Positions 1 to 11,689 of a stretch of DNA of 64,000 bases are shown one piece after another; position 1 is the first letter of the stretch, and each line of letters opens with the position of its first letter. This stretch comes from Citrobacter braakii (lineage in GTDB: Bacteria; Pseudomonadota; Gammaproteobacteria; Enterobacterales; Enterobacteriaceae). The position numbers and the translations under genes were made by a program. The notes under the pieces were generated by a model. That model was not told where the DNA came from. It ran no database searches and worked only from the letters and a program-made list of their open reading frames with translations. Where the stretch lies: NCBI RefSeq assembly GCF_002075345.1, contig NZ_NAEW01000004.1, positions 186,001-250,000 of the forward strand. Reading direction: 5' to 3'.

Positions 1-1
1 C

Positions 2-475
2 GATGCGCGCGGGCAACTGATGGGGATCGTTTTGCCAGGACAGGTGATGGGCGTGGAGGAGCTGCACATCGGGTACAGTCAGCAGGATATTCAAGCCGCA
101 ACGGAAATAGAAGTTTGCGTACTGAGAAGCGATCATTTCTACGAAATGAGCCAGCTGATGCCAGGGTTTACAGATTTTATTGTCAGGATCCTGTCACGTT
201 CGGCGCAGGAAAAACAGCAATTTATTTCAGTATTGACCAAAAGTGATACCTTGCAGAAGGTTCAATATTTCCTGCAACTGTTGTCTCGCACTTATAAAGA
301 GTATGGCTTTGAGCATCTCAACCTTGAGTTACCGATCAGTAAGAAAGAACTGGCCCAGGTTCTGGGCATTTCGATATCCACCTTGTCGCGTGCCCTGGAT
401 AGCCTGAAGGATCAGGGAATTATTTCCGTGCTAAATAAAAAAGAGATAACGCTAATGATGTCAGACAAAAAATAG
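2..475 (+). CDS. Crp/Fnr-family transcriptional regulator, 5' end cut by the window
   Basis: The reading frame is open from the first bases of the window, so the true start lies upstream; 157 residues are visible. The first part reads like the end of a cyclic-nucleotide-binding-type beta-roll (GQLMGIVLPGQVMGVEEL), followed by a long dimerisation-type helix and then a Crp-type winged helix-turn-helix around visible residues 113-145 (SKKELAQVLGISISTLSRAL). This order is typical of Crp/Fnr regulators. I see no Fnr-style cysteines in the visible part and cannot name the ligand. The gene lies in the variable strip upstream of mutS and is not part of the conserved backbone. The specific regulon is unknown. 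Confidence 0.8.
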   Translation, partial: DARGQLMGIVLPGQVMGVEELHIGYSQQDIQAATEIEVCVLRSDHFYEMSQLMPGFTDFIVRILSRSAQEKQQFISVLTKSDTLQKVQYFLQLLSRTYKEYGFEHLNLELPISKKELAQVLGISISTLSRALDSLKDQGIISVLNKKEITLMMSDKK

Positions 476-612
476 CGTCTGAATGAGGATGTTCTTGTCA
501 TTTCTTAGTTTCATCTCAAAAAAAACAGTAAATCATTTATTGTCCAGTGTATCCCTTTGAGGAAAGCACCGGACTCATTTTTCTTAAAAACAAAGAGTTA
601 AGGTTTTGCCCA

Positions 613-1218
613 ATGTCGTTTGTCGTATTCTCTGATGATATTTTTTTTACCCGGTCTGCGGGAGGGCTGATGCCAATAGATAGCCTGCGCGAAGATAACT
701 TATGTATTATTGATATTGAATCTTTCTTCAGCTTGCATGATATTAAACATCGTGTTTGTAATGAACTGACCGACGGCTATTCTATCATTTTTGTAAAAGG
801 CCGAGGGATGTTATCAAAGGTGCTCTCATCACTGGAGGGTATCTCCAGAACCGCCTCTGTAACTGAGTTTATCCGGTATATTAATGAAGGCCGAAGATAT
901 ACTGTCTATCATATACTCACCATAATTGATTATTTGCGGGAGCTACGTAACCTTACCCATACCGAGATTTCCGTAGCCTGTGCGTTACGCCGACAAATAA
1001 ATATTAATGCCACATCCCAACTTCTGCACTGCTCAACGAAAGCAGTGTATCAGCGGGTATCAGCCTTGGCTCAGAAAATGAACCTCAGATACGGTACCCA
1101 AATCCAGTATTTCTTGTACCGCGAATATACCATTGAGGAACTCCAGCAGATAAATTGCATGAAACATCGTCCTGATACCGGTGTATTCCAGAATAATGGA
1201 CCGACCCCACATCTGTAA
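613..1218 (+). CDS. LuxR/FixJ-type HTH protein, possible transcriptional regulator
   Basis: The product is 201 residues from the ATG at 613, which has an AAGG about 9 bases upstream. A GTG at 547 would add 22 residues but has no visible ribosome-binding site. Residues about 114-168 (LTHTEISVACALRRQ, then NATSQLLHCSTKAVYQRV) fit a LuxR-type four-helix HTH. The N-terminal half has a loose response-regulator shape without an obvious phospho-acceptor aspartate signature. The overall form resembles fimbria- or motility-linked regulators and the regulator at 41178 in this window, but similarity is low. The target is unknown. The flanking DNA is A+T-rich and accessory. Confidence 0.65.
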   Translation: MSFVVFSDDIFFTRSAGGLMPIDSLREDNLCIIDIESFFSLHDIKHRVCNELTDGYSIIFVKGRGMLSKVLSSLEGISRTASVTEFIRYINEGRRYTVYHILTIIDYLRELRNLTHTEISVACALRRQININATSQLLHCSTKAVYQRVSALAQKMNLRYGTQIQYFLYREYTIEELQQINCMKHRPDTGVFQNNGPTPHL

Positions 1219-1231
1219 GCAGATTCGCTCC

Positions 1232-1411
1232 TCACGACGAGGCCTGTCTAATGGCCTCCTTACTGAGGTATCGCCCCGGTTGTCGTAAAGGTTGAATCAC
1301 CACGGATTTAACAGACACCTCAGAGTCATTTATGGACTTATCTTTGTCGCCAGGCTTCATCATTTCTACCGCTTTAAACGAAAGTAGCTTTCCCTCTTGT
1401 TTTCCTGCCAT
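1232..1411 (-). CDS. Small 59-aa ORF, possible remnant of a tyrosine integrase N-terminus
   Basis: The ATG at 1411 is preceded by GGAG with a 5-base spacer, better than the upstream in-frame ATG at 1432, so translation is plausible. Residues 10-25 (LSFKAVEMMKPGDKDK) resemble the opening arm of some phage-type tyrosine integrases, which often read A-x-x-MKPGDKDK; after that the similarity fades. No catalytic domain is present. It may be a decayed integrase end, an unrelated small protein, or chance. It lies between the HTH gene and mutS, a strip that varies among enterics. Confidence 0.35.
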   Translation of the reverse strand: MAGKQEGKLLSFKAVEMMKPGDKDKSINDSEVSVKSVVIQPLRQPGRYLSKEAIRQASS

Positions 1412-1628
1412 AAAGACTCCGTTATCATGCACCTTATGCAGTCATGAACATCAAGGTAGGTTACTCTGTATATGCCCATATTTTACCCAGGTATAGGTTG
1501 GCAAGGCACACTTTAACCCACCTTTAAATGTAGGATTTCATGATATTCGATGAGACAACGTGAAACTTAATGATAACCACAAAAATCACTAACTCATTAA
1601 AAATTAAGAAAATGGACATCATAAACCG

Positions 1629-4190
1629 ATGAGTACAATAGAAAACTTAGACTCCCACACCCCCATGATGCAGCAGTATCTCAAGCTGAAGGCTCAGCAC
1701 CCGGAAATACTGCTGTTTTACCGCATGGGCGACTTTTACGAACTGTTTTATGACGATGCGAAACGCGCGTCTCAACTGCTTGATATCTCCCTGACCAAAC
1801 GCGGCGCATCTGCGGGCGAGCCAATCCCGATGGCAGGCATTCCTCATCATGCGGTAGAAAACTACCTCGCCAAGCTGGTCAATCAGGGTGAGTCCGTTGC
1901 TATTTGTGAACAGATTGGCGATCCGGCGACCAGCAAAGGCCCGGTTGAGCGCAAAGTGGTACGTATTGTCACACCAGGCACCATCAGTGATGAAGCGTTG
2001 TTGCAGGAACGCCAGGACAACCTGCTGGCCGCCATCTGGCAAGACAGTAAAGGGTACGGCTACGCTACGCTGGATATCAGCTCCGGGCGTTTTCGTGTCA
2101 GTGAACCCGCTGACCGCGAAACCATGGCCGCGGAATTGCAGCGCACCAACCCCGCTGAATTGCTGTATGCCGAGGATTTTGCCGAAACCTCACTGATAGA
2201 AGGACGTCGCGGCCTGCGCCGTCGTCCGCTGTGGGAATTTGAAATTGATACCGCCCGTCAGCAGTTAAATCTGCAGTTCGGCACGCGGGATCTGATTGGC
2301 TTTGGCGTGGAAAACGCCCCACGCGGATTATGCGCTGCCGGCTGTCTGCTGCAATACGTAAAAGATACCCAACGCACCTCGCTGCCGCATATTCGTTCCA
2401 TCACCATGGAGCGTCAGCAGGACAGCATCATTATGGACGCCGCCACACGCCGCAATCTGGAAATCACCCAGAACCTGGCGGGCGGGGTGGAAAACACGCT
2501 GGCTTCAGTACTCGACTGCACCGTGACGCCGATGGGTAGCCGTATGCTCAAGCGCTGGCTGCATATGCCGGTCCGCGACACCAAAATCCTCACCGAGCGC
2601 CAACAGACCATCGGCGCGCTGCAGGATACCACCAGCGAATTACAACCCGTGCTGCGTCAGGTAGGCGATCTGGAACGTATTCTGGCGCGTCTGGCCCTGC
2701 GTACTGCGCGCCCGCGCGATCTGGCCCGTATGCGTCATGCCTTCCAGCAATTACCCGCACTGCGCGCGCAACTGGAAAACGTAGATAGCGCCCCCGTGCA
2801 GATGCTGCGCGAGAAAATGGGTGAGTTTACTGAACTGCGTGAACTGTTGGAACGTGCCGTCGTGGAAGCTCCGCCGGTGCTCGTACGTGACGGCGGCGTC
2901 ATTGCCCCAGGCTACAATGAAGAGCTTGATGAGTGGCGAGCGCTGGCTGATGGCGCCACGGACTACCTCGACAGACTGGAAATCCGCGAACGCGAACGCA
3001 CCGGTCTGGACACGCTGAAAGTAGGATTTAACGCCGTGCACGGCTACTACATTCAGATCAGCCGTGGGCAAAGTCATCTGGCGCCAATTAACTACGTACG
3101 CCGCCAGACATTGAAAAACGCCGAACGCTACATTATTCCGGAACTGAAAGAGTACGAAGACAAAGTTCTGACCTCAAAAGGCAAAGCGCTGGCGCTGGAA
3201 AAACAGCTGTATGACGAACTGTTCGACATGCTGCTGCCACACCTGGCTGATTTGCAACAGAGCGCCAGCGCGCTGGCGGAGTTGGACGTGCTGGTCAACC
3301 TCGCGGAGCGTGCTTATACCCTGAATTACACCTGTCCGATCTTCACCGATAAACCCGGCATTCGTATTACCGAGGGACGTCATCCGGTGGTTGAACAGGT
3401 GCTGACCGAGCCGTTTATCGCCAACCCGCTTAACCTCTCGCCTCAGCGACGAATGCTGATCATCACCGGCCCAAACATGGGGGGTAAAAGTACCTATATG
3501 CGCCAGACTGCGTTGATTGCGCTACTGGCCTATATCGGCAGCTACGTTCCGGCACAGAAAGTCGAGATCGGGCCTATCGATCGTATCTTTACCCGCGTGG
3601 GCGCGGCGGATGATCTGGCATCAGGTCGTTCCACCTTCATGGTAGAAATGACCGAAACCGCCAACATTCTGCATAACGCCACTGAGAACAGTCTGGTGCT
3701 GATGGATGAGATTGGACGCGGTACCTCCACCTACGACGGCCTGTCGCTGGCATGGGCATGCGCAGAAAATCTGGCAAATAAAATCAAAGCATTAACTTTA
3801 TTTGCGACCCACTACTTCGAACTGACGCAGTTACCGGAGAAGATGGAGGGCGTCGCTAATGTGCATCTGGATGCGTTAGAGCACGGCGATACCATCGCCT
3901 TCATGCACAGCGTGCAGGATGGCGCGGCGAGCAAGAGCTATGGTCTGGCAGTCGCTGCCCTGGCTGGCGTACCGAAAGAGGTGATCAAGCGTGCGCGGCA
4001 AAAACTGCGCGAACTGGAAAGCATCGCGCCAAATGTTGCCGCAACCCAGGTCGACGGTACGCAGATGTCGCTGCTGTCAGTACCGGAAGAAACGTCACCC
4101 GCCGTTGATGCGCTGGAAAATCTCGACCCGGATTCACTAACGCCTCGCCAGGCGCTGGAGTGGATCTACCGGTTGAAAAGTCTGGTGTAG
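1629..4190 (+). CDS. mutS: DNA mismatch repair protein MutS
   Basis: Full length at 853 residues, the same as E. coli MutS. The mismatch-recognition motif F36-x-E38 is present in the N-terminal domain, and the ABC-type ATPase has its Walker A loop at residues 614-622 (GPNMGGKST, with K620), followed by the signature and Walker B region ([13 protein letters not shown]). MutS binds mismatches and insertion loops and recruits MutL and MutH to direct repair to the new strand. The start ATG has only a weak Shine-Dalgarno. The gene is monocistronic here and converges on rpoS, with a shared terminator 34 bp after the stop codon. Confidence 0.99.
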   Translation: MSTIENLDSHTPMMQQYLKLKAQHPEILLFYRMGDFYELFYDDAKRASQLLDISLTKRGASAGEPIPMAGIPHHAVENYLAKLVNQGESVAICEQIGDPATSKGPVERKVVRIVTPGTISDEALLQERQDNLLAAIWQDSKGYGYATLDISSGRFRVSEPADRETMAAELQRTNPAELLYAEDFAETSLIEGRRGLRRRPLWEFEIDTARQQLNLQFGTRDLIGFGVENAPRGLCAAGCLLQYVKDTQRTSLPHIRSITMERQQDSIIMDAATRRNLEITQNLAGGVENTLASVLDCTVTPMGSRMLKRWLHMPVRDTKILTERQQTIGALQDTTSELQPVLRQVGDLERILARLALRTARPRDLARMRHAFQQLPALRAQLENVDSAPVQMLREKMGEFTELRELLERAVVEAPPVLVRDGGVIAPGYNEELDEWRALADGATDYLDRLEIRERERTGLDTLKVGFNAVHGYYIQISRGQSHLAPINYVRRQTLKNAERYIIPELKEYEDKVLTSKGKALALEKQLYDELFDMLLPHLADLQQSASALAELDVLVNLAERAYTLNYTCPIFTDKPGIRITEGRHPVVEQVLTEPFIANPLNLSPQRRMLIITGPNMGGKSTYMRQTALIALLAYIGSYVPAQKVEIGPIDRIFTRVGAADDLASGRSTFMVEMTETANILHNATENSLVLMDEIGRGTSTYDGLSLAWACAENLANKIKALTLFATHYFELTQLPEKMEGVANVHLDALEHGDTIAFMHSVQDGAASKSYGLAVAALAGVPKEVIKRARQKLRELESIAPNVAATQVDGTQMSLLSVPEETSPAVDALENLDPDSLTPRQALEWIYRLKSLV

Positions 4191-4223
4191 TAAAAAGAAC
4201 CCGATAGCGGTAGCCCTAAAGAA

Positions 4224-4255
4224 AAAGGCCAGTCCCAATGAGACTGGCCTTTCTT
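4224..4255. terminator. Bidirectional intrinsic terminator between mutS and rpoS
   Basis: A perfect 11-bp stem (AAAGGCCAGTC at 4224-4234 with its complement at 4242-4252) and a 7-base loop, with A-rich and T-rich flanks on opposite sides, can end transcription from both convergent genes. Confidence 0.9.
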
Positions 4256-4269
4256 GATAGAACTTGTGC

Positions 4270-5262
4270 TTACTCGCGGAAAAGCGCTTCGATATTCAGT
4301 CCCTGAGTCTGCAGAATTTCACGCAGACGACGCAGACCTTCAACCTGAATCTGGCGAACACGTTCACGAGTGAGACCAATTTCACGGCCCACATCTTCCA
4401 GTGTCGCAGCTTCGTACCCCAGCAGACCAAAACGACGTGCCAGCACTTCACGCTGCTTGGCGTTCAGTTCGAACAGCCATTTGACGATGCTCTGCTTCAT
4501 ATCATCGTCTTGCGTGGTGTCTTCCGGACCGTTTTCCTTTTCATCGGCCAGAATATCCAGCAACGCTTTTTCGGAATCGCCACCCAGCGGGGTGTCTACC
4601 GAGGTAATACGCTCGTTGAGTCGGAGCATACGGCTGACGTCATCAACCGGTTTATCCAGTTGTTCAGCAATCTCTTCTGCACTCGGTTCGTGGTCCAGTT
4701 TATGCGACAACTCACGCGCGGTACGCAGATAGACGTTCAGCTCTTTTACAATGTGAATCGGCAGTCGGATCGTACGGGTTTGGTTCATAATCGCCCGTTC
4801 GATCGTCTGGCGGATCCACCAGGTTGCGTATGTTGAGAAGCGGAACCCACGTTCCGGGTCAAACTTCTCGACGGCACGGATAAGCCCTAAATTGCCCTCT
4901 TCAATCAGGTCCAGCAAAGCCAGACCACGATTGCCATAACGACGAGCAATTTTCACCACCAGACGCAGGTTACTTTCAATCATGCGACGGCGAGATGCGA
5001 CATCTCCACGCAGTGCGCGACGCGCAAAATAAACTTCTTCTTCGGCTGTTAACAGTGGTGAATAACCAATCTCACCAAGGTAAAGCTGAGTCGCGTCCAA
5101 CACACGCTGTGTGGCCCCCTGCGATAACAGCTCTTCTTCAGCCAGGTCGTTATCACTGGGTTCCTCTTCACTCAAGGCTTTTTCATCAAAAGCCTCTACT
5201 CCGTTCTCATCAAATTCCGCATCTTCATTTAAATCATGAACTTTCAGCGTATTCTGACTCAT
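4270..5262 (-). CDS. rpoS: RNA polymerase sigma factor RpoS (sigma-38)
   Basis: 330 residues, intact and full length, with regions 1.2, 2 ([13 protein letters not shown]), 3 and 4 ([20 protein letters not shown]). It directs RNA polymerase to stationary-phase and general stress promoters. Lys173, the residue needed for recognition by the adaptor RssB and delivery to ClpXP, is present in IHIVKELN. The leader keeps the TAGGAGCCACC ribosome-binding segment, which in E. coli is masked by an upstream stem opened by small RNAs; the main promoter in E. coli lies inside nlpD. No frameshift or stop, so the strain is predicted RpoS+. Confidence 0.99.
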
Positions 5263-5324
5263 AAAGGTGGCTCCTACCCGTGATCCCTAACGGAACTAGC
5301 ACGTGAAAGCCTGGTTCCGCCTAA

Positions 5325-6452
5325 TTATCGCTGCGGTAAATAGCGCAGCGGGTTTACGGATTTCCCCTTGTAACGAATTTCAAAATGCAAGCGTGTTGAA
5401 CTGGTTCCGGTGCTACCCATGGTAGCTATTTTCTGCCCCGCCTTGATTTCTTGTTGTTCCCGGACCAGCATTGTATCGTTATGGGCGTAGGCGCTCAGGT
5501 AATCATCGTTATGTTTGATGATAATAAGATTACCGTAACCACGCAGCGCATTACCGGCATAGACGACGCGTCCATCTGCGGTCGCGACAATAGCCTGTCC
5601 TTTGCTGCCTGCAATGTCGATCCCTTTATTGCCACCTTCGGTAGCTGCAAAGTTTTCGATCACTTTGCCGTCAGTCGGCCAGCGCCATGTAGAGATTGGC
5701 GAGCTAGTCGACGTTGAGCTTGCAGTTGATTCGGTTGTGCTAACTGCTGGAGCCGTTACAGGCGCTGTGACCACAGTCCCAGCAGGCTTGTTGTTCGGCA
5801 ACATTTTGTTAGCACTTTTTTCACCTGAATCCTCAGAATACGTAATTGTTGGTTTCGAAGCAACAGCAACGGTGGAATTTTGTGCAGGGTTGGTCACAAC
5901 TCCTTGCTGTGCTGCATCCGCCTGGGTGATGGCATTGCCACCGGTAATCGGTGCGCCAGACGCGTTGCCCACTTGCAGAGTTTGACCGACATTCAGGCCA
6001 TACGGGGCCGGAACGTTATTGCGTTGTGCGAGGTCACGGAAATCGTTCCCGGTGATCCAGGCAATATAGAAAAGGGTATCGCCTTTCTTAACAGTATAGG
6101 TACTGCCGCCCGTGTAGCTACCTTTCGGAATATTCCCATACTTACGATTGTATACAATACGACCGTTTTCCATCTGCACAGGCTGTTGAGCAACAGGCTG
6201 GATTTGCGTTGGCTGTGTGGTTGGTTGCTGCACCGACTGGATCTGTGGCGTCTGCTGTACTGTCGACGTCGAGCCCATTTTGGGTGGAGGCGTAATCAGC
6301 ATGCCAGAACTGGTGTTCGTTGATGCACTACCGTTAACCGAGCTGACCGGCGCTGGTGGATTCGAGGTGTTTGAACAACCTGCCAACCATAGTGAAACCA
6401 GTGACAATGCCGCAATGCGGCGAACGGTAAATTTGTGGCTTCCCGCGCTCAT
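5325..6452 (-). CDS. nlpD: Murein hydrolase activator lipoprotein NlpD
   Basis: 375 residues. It has an N-terminal lipoprotein signal with lipobox LAGC (Cys26), then a Gln/Pro/Ser/Thr-rich linker, a LysM peptidoglycan-binding domain ([16 protein letters not shown], roughly residues 118-162), another low-complexity linker and a C-terminal LytM/M23 domain. The M23 metal ligands are degenerate: NKGID replaces the usual H-x-G-x-D start and RLHFE replaces HLHFE. This fits a non-enzymatic activator of amidase AmiC during cell separation. It lies directly upstream of rpoS, and in E. coli its coding region contains the principal rpoS promoter. Confidence 0.97.
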   Translation of the reverse strand: MSAGSHKFTVRRIAALSLVSLWLAGCSNTSNPPAPVSSVNGSASTNTSSGMLITPPPKMGSTSTVQQTPQIQSVQQPTTQPTQIQPVAQQPVQMENGRIVYNRKYGNIPKGSYTGGSTYTVKKGDTLFYIAWITGNDFRDLAQRNNVPAPYGLNVGQTLQVGNASGAPITGGNAITQADAAQQGVVTNPAQNSTVAVASKPTITYSEDSGEKSANKMLPNNKPAGTVVTAPVTAPAVSTTESTASSTSTSSPISTWRWPTDGKVIENFAATEGGNKGIDIAGSKGQAIVATADGRVVYAGNALRGYGNLIIIKHNDDYLSAYAHNDTMLVREQQEIKAGQKIATMGSTGTSSTRLHFEIRYKGKSVNPLRYLPQR

Positions 6453-6569
6453 TTATCCCCCAGGAAAATTGGTTAAAACCAGTGACGTAATCACCGTGCA
6501 AGGCACCGTCACAATACGCTTACTCTTTCGAGAATAACCAGGAAAACTCCAGGTATTCAGCAGCGCTAT

Positions 6570-7931
<1,362 letters not shown>

Positions 7932-7951
<20 letters not shown>

Positions 7952-8981
7952 AATCACCCATTGTGTTAATAAGTTCCCTTACAACACTGGTGGCGAAGCT
8001 ACCTGCCGGTAGCCAGAAGCGTAACTCGACGGTTACGTCATCCCACCAGTTCCAGCTTAATTGTTGTGGATACAGCAACATAGCGCGACGCGACGCGTCG
8101 ACTTTCTCGCGCAATAACAGAGACTGCAGCGCGGTTTCATCAGCAACAGCGGCTTTTTCAAACGCCAGTGCGTCGCGCTGAGTTCCCCACTCACCGCTGC
8201 CCGGTAATGCCGCTGTGATCATCAATTCTTTCTCATCGACGCGACGCTGTAATTCAGTGTGTTCTTCCTGTGTGGCGACAAACCAGCTTCCGCGTCCGGA
8301 TAATTGTAGCGCATCGCCGTCAACAACTTGATTAAAGTCTGTTTTTTTCAAGCGTTCACTGACTATCTGATTAAACAACGCGCTACGGGCCGCCGACAAC
8401 CAAAAACTGCGTTTATTGCGATCGCGCACCGGCGCATCGCTTTGTGCCCAGCGCAGCGCCCCTTGCAGGTTGCTACCGCCAATACCAAAACGCTGAGCGC
8501 CAAAATAGTTCGGTACGCCGCGTTCGCTAATCGCCTGCAAACGCGCTTCAACGTCATTTCGCTCGCTCACTTCACGCAACACCAGCGTAAATTCGTTGCC
8601 TTTCAGCGCCCCTAAACGCAGCTTACGCTTGTGGCGCGCGTACTCCAGAACTTTACAGCCTTCGAGCTCAAATTTGCTTAGATCAGGCATTGCATTGCCC
8701 GGTACACGCGCGCACAGCCACTGTTCCGTGACCGCATGCTTATCTTTCTGCCCAGCAAAGCTCACTTCACGGGCGTGAATTTTCAGGAATTTCGCCAGCG
8801 CGTCAGCCACAAAACGGGTGTTACAACCGTTTTTCAGGATGCGCACCAAAACATGCTCGCCTTCGCCATCCGGTTCGAAGCCTAAATCTTCGACGACAAC
8901 AAAGTCTTCCGGATTCGCTTTCAGGACGCCATGGCCCAGTGGTTTGCCATGGAGATACGTCAGATCGTCAAACACAGTCAT
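7932..8981 (-). CDS. truD: tRNA pseudouridine(13) synthase TruD
   Basis: 349 residues, as in E. coli. The TruD motif [11 protein letters not shown] carries the catalytic aspartate, and the family motifs NYFGAQRFG and [11 protein letters not shown] are present. It converts U13 of tRNA-Glu to pseudouridine. The start overlaps the stop of ispF by 4 bp and the stop overlaps surE. Confidence 0.98.
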
Positions 8982-9457
8982 TTCGGTGCCTTAATGAGTA
9001 ACGCCACTGCTTCACAGGCAATCCCTTCCTCACGCCCGGTAAAACCGAGTTTTTCCGTGGTGGTCGCTTTCACGTTAACATCATCCATATGGCAGCCGAG
9101 ATCTTCGGCAATAAACACGCGCATTTGCGGAATGTGCGGCAGCATCTTCGGTGCCTGAGCAATAATTGTCACATCCACATTACCAAGCGTATAGCCTTTG
9201 GCCTGAATACGCCGCCAGGCTTCTCGCAATAATTCACGACTATCGGCACCTTTAAAGGTCGGGTCGGTGTCAGGGAAGAGTTTACCGATATCCCCCAGCG
9301 CAGCCGCGCCCAGCAGAGCATCGGTTAGCGCGTGTAACGCCACATCGCCATCAGAATGCGCCAGCAATCCTTTTTCATACGGGATGCGCACACCACCAAT
9401 GATAATTGGGCCTTCTCCGCCAAAAGCGTGTACGTCGAAACCGTGTCCAATTCGCAT
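8978..9457 (-). CDS. ispF: 2-C-methyl-D-erythritol 2,4-cyclodiphosphate synthase
   Basis: 159 residues. The metal-binding D-x-H motif (GHGFDVHAF) and the [18 protein letters not shown] stretch define IspF. It cyclises CDP-methylerythritol 2-phosphate in the non-mevalonate isoprenoid pathway, acting one step after IspE and two after IspD. It shares one base with the end of ispD (9457) and overlaps truD by 4 bp. Confidence 0.98.
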   Translation of the reverse strand: MRIGHGFDVHAFGGEGPIIIGGVRIPYEKGLLAHSDGDVALHALTDALLGAAALGDIGKLFPDTDPTFKGADSRELLREAWRRIQAKGYTLGNVDVTIIAQAPKMLPHIPQMRVFIAEDLGCHMDDVNVKATTTEKLGFTGREEGIACEAVALLIKAPK

Positions 9458-10167
9458 TATGTCTTCTCCTGGTGGGTAGTCCGGGTCAGATAAAATTCGG
9501 CCAACGCCAAATCCTCTGGACGCGTTACTTTAATATTATCAGCCCGTCCTTCAACGAGCTGAGGATGTAAGCCGCAATATTCCAGCGCCGAGGCCTCATC
9601 CGTAATGGTTGCGCCTTCGAGGAGCGCACGGGTCAGGCAGTCGTGCAACAGCTCGCGAGGGAAAAACTGCGGCGTCAACGCGTGCCATAAATCGGTGCGA
9701 TCGACCGTATGGGCAATGTCTGTTCGGCCCGGCTCCGCGCGCTTCATCGTGTCGCGTACTGGTGCCGCCAGGATCCCGCCGGTGCGGCTGGTCTCACTGA
9801 TTGCCAGCAAACGGGCTAAATCATCCTGGTGCAGACACGGACGCGCGGCGTCATGCACCAGTACCCAACTGGCCTCACCTGCGGCTTGCAAACCGGCAAG
9901 GACAGAATCGGCACGCTCGTTGCCGCCATCCACTACGGTAATTTGGGGATGCGCGGCGAGTGGAAGTTGGGCAAAGCGGCTGTCGCCTGGGCTGATAGCG
10001 ATAACGACTCGCGTCACCCGGGGATGAGCCAGCAGCGCATCAACCGAGTGTTCAAGAATGGTTTTATTGCCAATAGAGAGGTACTGCTTAGGACACTCTG
10101 TTTGCATTCGGCGGCCAAACCCGGCAGCCGGCACCACGGCGCAAACGTCCAATAAAGTGGCTGCCAT
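9457..10167 (-). CDS. ispD: 2-C-methyl-D-erythritol 4-phosphate cytidylyltransferase
   Basis: 236 residues. The nucleotidyltransferase N-terminus ([11 protein letters not shown]) binds CTP, and [10 protein letters not shown] is the family's conserved acidic site. It makes CDP-methylerythritol in the MEP isoprenoid pathway. It lies in the ftsB-ispD-ispF-truD-surE-pcm run; ftsB ends 18 bp upstream of its start. Confidence 0.98.
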   Translation of the reverse strand: MAATLLDVCAVVPAAGFGRRMQTECPKQYLSIGNKTILEHSVDALLAHPRVTRVVIAISPGDSRFAQLPLAAHPQITVVDGGNERADSVLAGLQAAGEASWVLVHDAARPCLHQDDLARLLAISETSRTGGILAAPVRDTMKRAEPGRTDIAHTVDRTDLWHALTPQFFPRELLHDCLTRALLEGATITDEASALEYCGLHPQLVEGRADNIKVTRPEDLALAEFYLTRTTHQEKT

Positions 10168-10185
10168 GTTAAATCCCTGGACGGT

Positions 10186-10497
10186 TTATCGATTGTTTTG
10201 CCCTGCAGTCTGAGCGCGTTTAGACGCGTCAGGCACCAGACGATAAAAAGTTTCGCCCGGCTTAGTCATGCTGAGTTCGTTGCGCGCGCGCTCCTCAATA
10301 GCCTCTTGTCCGCCATTGAGATCGTCAATTTCGGCAAAGAGCTGATCGTTACGTGCTTTAAGTTTCGCGTTCGTAGCTTGCTGCGCAGCAACATCATCGT
10401 TGACGCGACTATAGTCATGTATGCCGTTCTTACCGAACCACAGCGAATACTGCAGCCAGACCAATAAAGCCAGCAACAGCAGCGTTAGTTTACCCAT
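10186..10497 (-). CDS. ftsB: Cell division protein FtsB
   Basis: 103 residues, the E. coli length. A single N-terminal membrane helix (about residues 4-21, [18 protein letters not shown]) is followed by a coiled coil with heptads of Ala, Leu and Asn (about 29-70) and a short periplasmic tail. FtsB bridges FtsL and FtsQ in the divisome and helps activate septal peptidoglycan synthesis. First gene of the run with ispD. Confidence 0.97.
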   Translation of the reverse strand: MGKLTLLLLALLVWLQYSLWFGKNGIHDYSRVNDDVAAQQATNAKLKARNDQLFAEIDDLNGGQEAIEERARNELSMTKPGETFYRLVPDASKRAQTAGQNNR

Positions 10498-10712
10498 CCT
10501 GCCCCCTGAAAAACGGCATTAACATCCCATAACTTCCGCAGACAACTTTACATCAACGGTCGGGAATGCCGCGACAACGCGGGCAAATGTACCACATTTG
10601 CCCGTTGTTACGTATACCCCGTGTAAGGAGAACATAATCTCATTGTTGGTTACGGTTTGAATTATGACCAGAGAGTGAACAACATCAGCGATTGTTAAAA
10701 AAAGGCGTTTGC

Positions 10713-11036
10713 CTAACCCAACAACCACAGAAATAGCGCGCCAAACATCGCCCCAACCACCAGTAGGGTGCAGGTAATGCTCAGCAGCAACAGCCCCTTC
10801 AATAGGGAGTGCAGCGCAATACCCGCGACAATCGCCACGGGCAGCAATGCGAGGAAAAAGGGCCAGGTATAAATGAAGAAAAAGAGTGTGTTAGGGCCAT
10901 AAATCAGAAACGGAATCCCCAGCGCCAACAGCCACGCGATAAAACCGACCACAGCACCCGGTAGTGACCAGGTGGTTTCATCGTCGGCGGCGAAGGTATC
11001 TGACTCTGTAATAGTAATGTTATGGCTGTTACGCAT
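10713..11036 (-). CDS. ygbE: Inner-membrane protein YgbE (DUF3561)
   Basis: 107 residues from the ATG beginning MRNSHNI; an upstream in-frame ATG at 11072 would add 12 residues not found in the E. coli protein. Three hydrophobic segments follow a polar N-terminus: about residues 22-45, 46-65 and 75-105. The function is not established. It sits between cysC and ftsB on the same strand, as in E. coli, with about 215 bp of leader DNA before ftsB in which I see no further gene. Confidence 0.9.
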   Translation of the reverse strand: MRNSHNITITESDTFAADDETTWSLPGAVVGFIAWLLALGIPFLIYGPNTLFFFIYTWPFFLALLPVAIVAGIALHSLLKGLLLLSITCTLLVVGAMFGALFLWLLG

Positions 11037-11083
11037 ATCTAATCCTGTGACCGTGACTGACCGGGCATACAAGCTCGGGTGTC

Positions 11084-11689
11084 TCAGGATCTGATAATAT
11101 CTTCCTGCCTCAGCAGGTCTAATAATTGGGGTACCAAATTTGTTACCAATTGTTCACCATCAAGATGAATCTCTGGCGATTCAGGCGCTTCGTATACCGA
11201 ATCAATTCCGGTGAAATTGCGCAACTCACCCGCCCGCGCTTTTTTATACAGCCCTTTTGGATCGCGTAATTCGCACGTTGCCAGCGGCGTGTCGACAAAA
11301 ACCTCAATAAAACGCCCTTCGCCAACGCGTTCACGGACCATTTTGCGTTCGGCGCGATGTGGAGAGATAAAGGCGGTCAACACCACAAGGCCCGCGTCCA
11401 CCATCAGGTTAGCCACCTCGCCAACCCGACGAATATTCTCCTTACGATCGGCATCGCTAAACCCAAGATCGCTGCACAGGCCGTGGCGCACGTTATCGCC
11501 ATCCAACAAATAGGTACTCACTCCCAGCTTGTGCAACGCCTCTTCCAGCGCCCCTGCTACCGTGGATTTACCGGAACCAGACAGCCCGGTAAACCACAGC
11601 ACAACACCACGATGACCGTGGCGTTGTTCCCGCTGTTGCGGTGTAACAGGATGGGCATGCCAGACGACGTTTTCGTCATGCAGCGCCAT
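11084..11689 (-). CDS. cysC: Adenylyl-sulfate (APS) kinase CysC
   Basis: 201 residues with P-loop GLSGSGKST (about residues 35-43) and the conserved FISPHRAER segment carrying the family's serine. It phosphorylates APS to PAPS, the substrate of CysH. Third gene of cysDNC: the start shares one base with the stop of cysN, which implies coupled translation. The operon is CysB-activated in enterics. Confidence 0.98.
   Translation of the reverse strand: MALHDENVVWHAHPVTPQQREQRHGHRGVVLWFTGLSGSGKSTVAGALEEALHKLGVSTYLLDGDNVRHGLCSDLGFSDADRKENIRRVGEVANLMVDAGLVVLTAFISPHRAERKMVRERVGEGRFIEVFVDTPLATCELRDPKGLYKKARAGELRNFTGIDSVYEAPESPEIHLDGEQLVTNLVPQLLDLLRQEDIIRS

Noticed and set aside
10519-10728. Open frame between ftsB and ygbE on the minus strand
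   Set aside because: It overlaps the end of ygbE, has no ribosome-binding site and no homology; the DNA is more likely the ftsB promoter region.
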